Positions 55,501-64,000 of a stretch of 64,000 bases of DNA are shown here, one piece after another. The DNA lies in assembly GCA_963931925.1 (NCBI GenBank), contig OZ007573.1, positions 37,914,796 through 37,978,795 on the forward strand. The letters run 5' to 3'. Within the stretch, counting starts at the first letter, position 1. Each line of letters opens with the position of its first letter. The translations under genes were made by a program, and so were the position numbers. The notes under the pieces are model-generated. The model saw only the letters and a list, made by a program, of their open reading frames with translations, was not told the DNA's origin and did not search any database. This stretch comes from Onchidella celtica. Taxonomy: Eukaryota > Mollusca > Gastropoda > Systellommatophora > Onchidiidae.

Positions 55501-57642
55501 AGCACATACATGTACTGAAAAGCGGTTTAATCAAAGGAACACAGTATCTCTCTAATTACCACATCAAATAAAGACAACGACCAACAACAAAGTCGGTCAT
55601 TTTCTCCCAGTTTTCCCTGATGAAAAACCTACTGACAGACGCCTTTATGCAGCATGCTCTAACATTACATCGGAATTCATAATTACAGACGTAGAACGGC
55701 GTCTCAAATATGCACATGGCCCCTTTCTTCTCATTTCACATGTAGACGACAACCAGCATCAAAGTAAAAGTTTCCCCAAGAATTTCCCCAGTTCGAACTT
55801 CAGACCGTCAGTACCTAGGCAGTCAGAGTACTATGGTAGGCCTCGGTCAGTACTATTACACGTGTATGACGAATAGTTGCGAATAGTTGCATCGTAATAA
55901 ACGTAATCGGACGATACCATTTTGTTAGATATAGTAGGGGTGACAGGATAGATAAACACGCGAAAATAGTGTGGAAAAAAAAACGTGAAAAAACAACAAC
56001 AACGACAGCCTTGGCAACCGAATAACCAAAGCGCGAGGCGCACCGTTGCTATACAAAAATGTGGCCTCCCGCAGGACCCGCGGTTAAGCGTGTCGGACAA
56101 AATAACGGCCTCCCGTGTTGCGCGGGGAGGCCACTCTCCCGCAGGACTAGGGTTAAGATCAATGGCCAGACACTCAAAAGGGAAAGCGCACCACGATACC
56201 TGGGAGTTGAACTTGACAGCAGGCTCAACTTGCAAACGCACGTCAGCAAGCTCGAGTCTGAGGCTAGGAGGCGATTAACACTGTTAAAAGTGCTCGCCAG
56301 TACCAACTGGGGTGCCACTGGGAAGGTTCTCAGACAGCTATACCTAGCCTACGTCCGAGCAGGCCTAGAGTATAGCCTGCCACTGCAACCAATGGCCAGC
56401 GACCGAACGCTGTCGGCGCTGGACCGAGTTCAGAACAGCGCCTTGAGACTCATAACAGGCTGCCTCAAAACCACTCCTACGAATGCTCTGGAAATCATGA
56501 CCAATGTGGAACCACTGGCAACCAGAAGGGAAGGAAGCGTACTACAGCAGTACGAGAGGTTAAAAAGGCTCGAGCCGGGCTATCCGGCGCGGGAGGCGAT
56601 CGAAATCGACCCGCCACCGAGAATACTTCAGAAGAAGTCGTTCCTGGGCGAAGCCAAACGGCTAACTGAGGAGTATGGGCTAGAACAGGACAGAATGCCC
56701 CTTCGGTTATGGACGAAAGAGCCACCTCACGCCCCCCTGAAACCCCCAGTGGTCAAAACCACGTTACTAGACACAAACATGACTAAGGAGGTCAATCCCA
56801 CGATTCTGAAAACGGCTGCTGGCGAAACTATTGACTCGTACCCAGCACACATGATTAAGGCTTATACTGACGGCTCGGCAGTACAGGCGACTACGAATGC
56901 GGGGTACGGAGCAATAATCTACTACTCTGACGGCACCGACACACCGAAAAGATCTATGGGCCTTGCGGGGTGAACGGCTCCAACTTCGACGCTGAGGCGA
57001 CAGCGATTTTGGAGAACACTGACTACGGTTTTCAACGGCTTTGAAAACGGAACAGTATCGCCAGAAGCTATTGTTGTGTTCTCAGACTCAAGGGCCACAC
57101 TGATGGCCGTCCAAACGCTCAACCACAAGCTCGAGGCACATGGCGCAGATAAAATCAGACATATCTGCCACCAGATCATAAGTGGATACGGTGTCGAGGT
57201 CCACCTCCAGTGGATCCCCGCGCACATAGGAATCCGGGGCAACGCGGTTGCAGATAGCCTAGCAAAACAGGGGACCAGAGGCGAACAGCCAAAGCACCCA
57301 ACGTCTTACCCAGCAGCCCGAGCCAGAATCCGCGCTCACGGACGCAGGAAATGGTTAGATCAATGGGCAAACTCGGATAAAGGGCGTAGGGTGTACCATA
57401 ACCAAACCAAACCAGACATCAAAGACCCGATATTGACACGAGTGCGTAAATACGCGACAATTATACAGCGTATGAGGACGGGACATGTCCAGTTGAACGC
57501 ACATCTAAATCGTTTCAACCCACTCCGTGAGCCAGTATGCCGGCACTGCGGGTCCCAGCAGGAGACAGTCGAGCACATCCTGGCGGAGTGCCAGATCCTC
57601 CCAGATACCCGACAGTCTCTAACTGCCTTTATGGGGCCGTAA
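52559..57642 (+). pseudogene. EN-RT-RNase H polyprotein of I-like LINE, copy 2 (broken)
   Basis: Carries the same domain order as copy 1: LNMLQLNVCGLRPKV and LLQETLL (endonuclease), IGGDFNARSPEMGY, GSDHLPLL, NRKAPGPDKISNEML, FVDLRQAYDKV, LPQGSALSCTLF, MYADDMVIW, then RNase H with YTDGSA, FSDSRATLM and GNAVADSLAKQG, and the C-terminal knuckle CRHCGSQQETVEHILAEC. Lesions seen against copy 1: a deletion near 53,130 that shifts frame, CGA to TGA at 53,652, the MITE inserted after KATIN (54,994), a 2-bp insertion near 56,942 and a 1-bp insertion near 57,008. The C-terminal knuckle is intact here, unlike in copy 1. Confidence 0.9.
54998..56152 (+). mobile_element. complete piggyBac-like MITE (1,155 bp)
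   Basis: Inserted in the RT-to-RNase H region of the LINE and flanked by TTAA (54,994-54,997 and 56,153-56,156). The pre-insertion sequence is known from LINE copy 1, so the boundaries are exact. The ends are CCTTCGTCCTGCG and, inverted, CCCTAGTCCTGCG (11/13). A second terminus-like CCGCAGGACCCGCGGTTAA lies 69 bp inside the right end. No transposase ORF is present. Its right half matches 1-539. Frames that read from it into the LINE are chance fusions. Confidence 0.85.
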
Positions 57643-57729
57643 CACAACTAAAGAATACTGCCATATTCGCCATCGCCGTCACGAGTGAAAACTCGATCGG
57701 CCAGGGATGAGCACTCGAGTCACGACATT

Positions 57730-58087
57730 GAAAATTCTCAGTTTCCATATCACATCCTGCTTAATTTGTTTTTTTCTGCGGGGCAAATATATACCATATA
57801 TAAGAGCATATCATTTTAGTCACCACACTTCAGTAGAAGTAAATTTTTTGCGAATTCATCCAACTGAGACAATTTTTTTCTTTTTTCAAAATTGAAAGGA
57901 GCATCAATTACGTGTTCTGTCAATGACTCATCATTGAGCGACAGATAAAGGTGGTAAAACCAAGCATAAGGTAAGTCTATAAAACCAATTGGTCCTTCTC
58001 GCGGAAACATGTCCCATGTTTAATTGGTTCTGGTATGCCTTTATAGTTTAGGATTCTTCTGGTTGCCTAGTGATAAATTAAAGGACG
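57730..58087. other. gene-free gap with an unexplained ORF
   Basis: On the minus strand, 58,010-57,816 encodes 64 residues (FIDLPYAWFYHLYLSLND...). The composition is protein-like, but the family is not recognised; it may be a fragment of a host or element exon. Confidence 0.3.
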
Positions 58088-59319
58088 CCGGTGTAGCAGA
58101 CCAGATTATACCCCCTACTTTGACACTAATTTTACTTGTGTCCGTTGGTATTACTATTGGGTTTTTTTTTTTTTTTTTTAATTATTATTTGCCCATGGGT
58201 TAAACGTATTTTTTTTTTTTTGGCACCACTGACATATAATAAGTGGCAAGGTATGAAATAGTTATAAGACTCATTAGTGTAAAGTCATCTGAATTTTATT
58301 TTTAATTTTTGAAAATTAGAAATGTGCTTGATATGTCAGAACAATTAGATCTACATACAAAGTTCAATGATGCAGAGAGAAAAGGCAGGGAAATAAAACA
58401 GAGAAAAAAAAAACAAGAACATCATTTCAACAACCCAACTGATATAGGGTGCAATTCCATCATCCACCAGACATTAAATACTTCACATAAAACTACATAG
58501 GCCTACATACTAAACTATTTTACATGATGAACTTAACCTGCTCCAGATCCACTTGAAACGTAACAGAATGCGAACCAGTGATATACACTAATAAAAACAA
58601 TAACACCAAATCATCTTATTTACTCTTGAAAATAAAGAGAAATATCAATATCAGAATCATCATCATCATCATCTTGGAAAAACATAAAGACAGGAGGGAA
58701 TATAAAAATGAACTACACATCATTCTAGAATCTATAAGCACCAATGTGTGTGTACCAAAAATATGTAAAAAATGTGTTAAAGCTTTTCAACTATTCAAGT
58801 AGAACTGGACAGAAAGCTTTAGTGAAATAGCCTTGATAGTTATGTAAACTGACAGACTAAATGCACTGATACAGCAGTGCAGTGTATAAAGTAATTACAG
58901 TATGTTACGGCCACAATTCGATGGATCGCATTGGGTTAACATTTCTTGTTAGTAAATTCTTTGATAGCTTATTTGTAGAAAGGTGTACATTTCATGTAGC
59001 TCATGGTTTAAGGCACTGGATTAGTTCGCAGGGCATTTGAATGATTGCAAGTATGTCTTATAGTGAATAGAATTTTAAAAACTTGAATATTGTAACCTTG
59101 AATATTTTGCCTGAATGTGGGTGTATAATCTGGACTGGTGGAATTTAGTTTGGCCTAGCCCAAAGTATACCTGGGGTACAAAATAGACTAAGCCACCTTA
59201 ACCCCAGTGTAGCAGGCCACGCCAGACTACACCAGGGGTTAAAGGAGCCTAGCCTATTTTATGTCCCCAGGTATATTCTGGGCTGACCCAGTTAAACAAG
59301 TAAAGACCACAGTTTATTT

Positions 59320-62300
59320 TATGTCAGGCCAGAGTTTTCTGCTATTGTATGACAGTACACAATACAGCCTGCTACTGTCACCCCCACTGTCTTGTGGGTC
59401 ATCTCGGGAGAGAGGAAGACTAGGGGAAGGTAACCCTGAATACAAATACCACACTGCCTTGTGTGTTGCTATGATAGCAAAGGCTATGGGAGTAAACCCA
59501 GACAGAAAATCAGGAGTGGAGACCCGAAGGTGGTTGTCAGGGAGAACTGCATCAAACTGGCTTCCAGCATCTCCTGCAGCCGGACTAGTTCCAAATGTAT
59601 TGACCTGGTCTCTCCCTTGGGTTTAACTAGAATGGCAGAGAGAGGGGTGGTGCCTCTGGGCAAAGCACCATCTCTTAAAAATAGCCCAGGCAAGGCAGCA
59701 AAACGAGGAGGCGTTTGCTCGGGCTTGGCAAGCGTCTGTCTCTCCTCTATAAGCCCACCCATTTCCGATTTGGAGAGGACACTCCAGCCATCCGTTACGG
59801 ATGGGCACAACACGGGAGGTGGCAGTTACCGGTGATAAGCTCAATCCATTTGGCGTACGGATGAGCGCCAGGGGTCCCCTCTGTCGGTGGGAGCGGCTTT
59901 TCAGCTGCATTGATCAACTACCGCCCGCCGTAACCTGGGCAGCCCCCAGGCAGTTGGGTGTTGTTCCGCCACGTCAGCCTGCTTCATAAGGTGGTTGGAG
60001 CTAGACCAAAAGTCAAAAAGCTGACGTAAAGTGTGCACCTGGCAAAAACAGAAAAATACTAAAACTTGGTACCTGGAACGTCAGAACAATGCGCCCAGGC
60101 TTGCAACAGCAAGATCTCACTAATATTGACTCCATCAGGAAATCCCAAATTATTGATCGAGAACTTCAGCTACTAAACATCGACATCGCTGCCCTTCAAG
60201 AAACTCGACTTCCCGACTCCGGGTCAGTCAAAGAAGAAAACTACACCTTCTTCTGGCAGGGCCTTAGCAGCGAACAGCCGAGAATCCACGGCGTGGGCTT
60301 CGCCGTAAAAAACTCCCTTATCAATTCGATCGCAACTCCAATTGGAGTGTCAGAACGCATCATGACACTCAGACTGAACACCCGGTCTGGTTTTACCAAC
60401 ATTATCTGTGTCTATGCCCCAACACTTACCTCCTCTGATGAAACCAAAGACATTTTCTACGAGGCATTGCAGAGGACTCTCCACAACATCCCTCTCACCG
60501 AAGGCCTGCTAATTCTGGGTGACTTTAACGCTCGAGTGGGAGCAGATCACTCCGCATGGCCAAAGTGCATTGGGCACTTCGGCATTGGCAACATCAACGA
60601 AAACGGGCAGCGCCTTCTGGAGCTATGCTCCGTAAACTCATTATGTGTTACAAACACGTACTTTGACCTTAAGAGATGCCAAAGAACATCATGGCGCCAT
60701 CCCAGGTCTGGCCATTGGCATCAATTAGATCTTATTCTCTCAAGGAGGAAGAGTTTGGGCTGTATAAAAATAACTCGTTCCCTCCACAGTGCTGACTGTG
60801 ACACCGACCATGCACTGGTAGTCAGCAAAATCAAAATTTCGGCCAAGAAAATATACAGATCAAAAGCCCCTTCAATCCCTTAGATCAATGTAACAGCAAT
60901 CAGAGATGAATCAAATAGAAAGTCATTTGAAAAGTTATTTGCTGAAAGCATGGATAATGTCACCCAATGCGACTCGGTAGATGAAACATGGAACACTCTC
61001 AGTTCAAAAATTCATGACTGTGCCATCAAGTCTTTTGGACAGCATAAAGTTTCAAACAACGACTGGGTAGCCCAGAACAGCGAAATTCTCCTACCTCTCA
61101 TTGAGCAAAAGAAATCTGCTTTCAATGAGTATAACAAAAATTGCAATCAGAGTACAAAAACTTGTTTGAAAAATGCAAAAGCTAAACTTCAGCTGGAGGT
61201 AAGACGTTGCGCCAACAAATACTGGACAGACTTGTGTAACAGCATACAAGAGGCAAATGAAAAGGGAGATATGAAAACCGCCTTTAGTCAGATGAAAGTA
61301 GCCCTTGGGCCAATCATCACCAAAAGCGCCCCACTTAAGTCTGTAAATGGTGAACCCATCACAGATAAAAATGAACAACTGAATAGGTGGGTAGAGCATT
61401 ACTCTCTGTTGTATTCAACTGAGAAAAATATTCCACCAGATTTTGAGGAACACCTCCAAAAACTGCCAATAATGGGCGAACTTGACGCTGAACCTTCCTT
61501 AGTCGAGCTTTCCAATGCAATCGACCACCTGTCTGCTGGAAAAGCCACAGGAAGTGACAACATTCCTGCAGAGGTATTAAAAGACCTAAAAGGCCCACTA
61601 TTACCACACCTGTATAATCTGTTACTGCAGTGTTGGAAAGAAGGCGTGATACCACATGATATGAGAGACGCCAAAATTGTCACACTTTACAAGAACAAAG
61701 GAGACAAAGGCGACTGCAACAACTATCGAGGCATATCCCTCCTCAGCATTACTGGAAAGGCTTTTGCTCGCGTCATCCTCTGCCGCCTTCAACAACTGGC
61801 GGAAAAAGTCTTACCAGAAACACAATGTGGCTTTCGAAGCAAACGATCAACTATTGACATGATATTTGCACTTCGGCAAATCCAAGAAAAATGTAAAGAA
61901 CAAAACAGGCCGCTTATAACATGCTTTGTGGACCTAACAAAGGCTTTCGACACCGTAAGCCGATCTGGCCTGTATGCAGTCCTTAAATCCATAGGCTGTC
62001 CACCAACATTGCTAAAACTTATTGCATCCTTCCACACTGACATGAGGGCATGTGTCAACTTTGAGGGCTGCACATCCAATTCATTTGCTGTAAACAGCGG
62101 TGTGAAGCAGGGATGTGTTCTTGCTCCTACCTTATTTGGTATATATTTTGCAGCCCTACTCAAGAATGCCTTTGGTCAATGTTCAGGTGGAGTACTTATT
62201 AACACCAGAGTGGACGGCTCCATTTTTAATGTTGCCAGACTAAAAGCAAAATCTCGTACAGAGCATATTATGTTACAAGAGCTCCTTTTCGCAGATGATG

Positions 62301-63276
62301 CTGCAATCGTGGCCCACGATGAAACCACGCTCCAGGCTCTCATCAATAGCCTTGCCAAAGCCTGTGACAAATTCATGCTAAAGATCAGTGTCTCAAAAAC
62401 TGTAGTTTTGACACAAGGCTTGAGAAACTCCAACCCAATCATGCTGAATGGCTCTCCTCTGGAGCAAGTGGGAAAATTCTGCTACCTAGGCTCAACCATC
62501 AGTGGTAGCACAGACATAACAACTGAAATAAATGCCAGAATAGGAAAGGCGGCCACAGCTTTTGGCAAACTCTCAAAAAGGGTGTGGAACAATAGCAAGC
62601 TGACCATCAAAACAAAGGTACTCGTGTACCAAACTTGCGTCCTAAGCACCCTGCTGTATGGCTCAGAGACATGGACCACCTACTCCAAACATGAAAGATC
62701 CCTCAACTCCTTCCACCTGCGCTGCCTACGCAAAATTCTCAAGATCAAGTGGCAAGACAGGATCTCAAATATCGAAGTTCTGAGCCGAGCCAACATTCCA
62801 TCAACTCAGGCTCTCCTAGGCAAAAAAAGACTGCGGTGGCTTGGACATCTCCACCGTATGGAAAATGATCGCATCCCCAGACAAATTCTCTACGGGGAAC
62901 TTGCTACTGGCAACCGACCCAGAGGTAGGCCACATCTGCGATTCAAAGACACTTGCAAGGTCACGATGAAAGCATTCAACATCGACCCCAATGAATGGGA
63001 GAACCTTGCAAGTGATCGAAGCAGATGGAGACAAAAATTGCGCAGTGGCACGCTCGCAATAGACTTCAAGGCAAAAGAAACATACCTGACAAAACGACAG
63101 AGGCGGAATGAAAACACTCGCCAAAGTGAACCCAAAAGACTGACCTGCAATCACTGCCATCGCACTCTCGGGTCAAACATTGGTAGAATAAGCCACGAGA
63201 GAAGCTGTCAGTCAAAGTGAAAGTGAATATTCTAGCTGCTAAGACCGTCTGTAAAGACGCTAAAGGCCATATATAT
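59320..63276 (+). mobile_element. second RTE-like LINE, near full length
   Basis: Inserted in the foldback-like element with ATTT on both sides (59,316-59,319 and 63,277-63,280); element 1 shows the uninterrupted target near 35,444. A leader of about 690 bp precedes the EN-RT frame, and the 3' end is a short ATAT tail. It is related to, but a different family from, the LINE at 18,337. Confidence 0.8.
60005..63220 (+). pseudogene. endonuclease-reverse transcriptase of second RTE-like LINE, one internal stop
   Basis: A single frame from 60,005 to 63,220 is interrupted only by TAG at 60,881-60,883, between endonuclease and RT. The endonuclease has LKLGTWNVRTM (before the first ATG at 60,089), LQETRLPDSG, LGDFNARVG and DTDHALV. 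The RT has YRGISLLSITGK, CGFRSKRST, FVDLTKAFDTV, KQGCVLAPTLF and LLFADDAAIVAHD. RWLGHLHRME and a C-x2-C-x12-H-x3-C finger end the protein. Because the endonuclease motif begins ahead of the first ATG and a TAG lies at 60,002-60,004, the true start is unclear. One stop codon suggests recent loss. Confidence 0.9.
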
Positions 63277-64000
63277 ATTTCAATCATAGTTTAATTCGTC
63301 GTTGTTTTTTTTACTATAGTAATACACACATATAGGCCTATACATTCTTGACTTCCGTAAATCATAATACAATTCAGAGGAAAAAACATGCATTAATATG
63401 ACGTATTGATATACTATGGGTTGAATATCCATTCAAACTGATATGATTCAACTTTAACCCTCATTTCACTCACGTTCGTCATTATGTTGTAGTTGTTTTT
63501 GTAGTTGGTTGCCCATGAGTAAAACTTGCACTGTATTGTTTGTTTGGCACTGACATACACTTATTCGGAATGGATGAAATAACTAACGGACTCATAAAAA
63601 TGAAGTCACTTTAGAGATTTTTTGTATGTAAATATACAATTGTTAAATCACTGGGCAAGGGACATGTCAAGCTGAAGAAGGTAAAGACGGACAAGGTCAG
63701 GTTTTTTTTTGGGGTGGGGGGGGGGGGGGGGTAATTTCACTCGCGAGTGACATATCCTTATTCACCATAACACATAAGCTCAATTTTTTTAGATACCTTG
63801 CAAACTAATCCAGTGTCTTAAACCATAAGGTACATGAAATGTATATCTTTCTACAAATAAGCTATCAAAGAATAGGCTAATATTCGCTAACAAGAAATAC
63901 TGTTAATGCAACATGATCCATCGAATTTTGCCTTAACATGCTATAGATCTAATTACTTTTTACAGTGCACTACTTTTGTCTCAGTGGACTTACTCTGTCG

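Larger units (their letters stand above)
52077..57719 (+). mobile_element. full-length RNase H-bearing LINE (I-like), copy 2
   Basis: Starts CGCTGCTCCGAG and ends GCACTCGAG like copy 1, and is flanked by TCACGACATT (52,067-52,076 and 57,720-57,729); the repeat extends to 13 bp if the shared GAG is counted. It is interrupted by a piggyBac-like MITE at 54,998-56,152. Without that insert it is about 4,484 bp. The two copies are very similar at the protein level. Confidence 0.9.
58088..64000. mobile_element. foldback-like element 2 (right end outside window)
   Basis: Starts CCGGTGTAGCAGACC and follows the left arm of element 1, including the GACACTAATTTTACTTGTGT and CAGAACAATTAGATCTACAT words. 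It is interrupted at 59,319 by an RTE-like LINE and resumes at 63,277, through the segment equal to 36,590-36,936. From about 63,740 to the window end the inverted arm begins (matches 35,140-35,300 in reverse). 59,110-59,290 contains further terminus-like palindromic units. Confidence 0.75.

Noticed and set aside
56059..56973. 304-codon ORF starting in the piggyBac-like MITE
   Set aside because: It is a chance fusion of MITE end and LINE coding sequence, not a new gene.

Overview
This 64-kb window comes from an animal genome that is dense in transposable elements. The organism is most likely a lophotrochozoan, possibly a gastropod mollusc. The evidence is indirect: spliced exons, a TMEM272-like gene, several non-LTR retrotransposon lineages, P/THAP9-like and piggyBac-like DNA transposons, tRNA-derived SINEs and long microsatellites. 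No bacterial operons, rRNA genes or CRISPR arrays are present. The only convincing host gene is the 3' part of a TMEM272-like four-helix membrane protein (three exons, minus strand, 49.4-50.8 kb). Almost everything else that can be recognised is mobile DNA.

Layout. 1-539: the right part of a piggyBac-like MITE. 2.9-4.7 kb: a tRNA-like SINE head, and a dispersed repeat holding a 190-bp MITE. 6,594-24,381: a P-element-like (THAP9-type) transposon with 31-bp terminal inverted repeats (TIRs) and a perfect 7-bp target duplication (TSD). Three further elements are nested in it: a 4.3-kb TIR transposon with a TATA duplication, carrying DUF7869-like transposase and cysteine-peptidase-like remnants; a second, 2.9-kb P-like element in inverse orientation; and a 4.3-kb RTE-like LINE with an intact 1,075-residue ORF, whose insertion splits the transposase gene and leaves a 15-bp TSD. 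25.0-26.9 kb: a 93-bp direct repeat with a 600-bp period, a SINE with an 18-bp TSD, and a 500-bp GATA-type microsatellite. 27,043-31,558: a full-length LINE with an RNase H domain (minus strand). 33,980-40,881: a large foldback-like element with arms of about 1.1 kb and a 56-bp perfect palindrome, carrying a hAT-like insertion and the 5' end of a Gypsy-type LTR retrotransposon. 43.5 kb: a 5'-truncated RTE-like copy. 46.9 kb: a mariner-like remnant. 49.4-50.8 kb: the TMEM272-like exons. 52,077-57,719: a second full-length copy of the RNase H LINE, itself interrupted by a complete piggyBac-like MITE with TTAA duplications. 58,088 to the end: a second foldback-like element interrupted by a nearly full-length RTE-like LINE.

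The genes do not form a pathway; the window records layered transposition. Paired copies inside the window supply the undisturbed target sequence for several insertions (LINE/piggyBac, foldback/hAT, foldback/RTE, 4.4-kb repeat/MITE), so the boundaries and the order of events can be read directly. Most ORFs carry visible lesions. The RTE-like ORF at 18,481-21,708 is the one element protein that looks complete. Family names rest on motifs recognised by eye; no database search was run.
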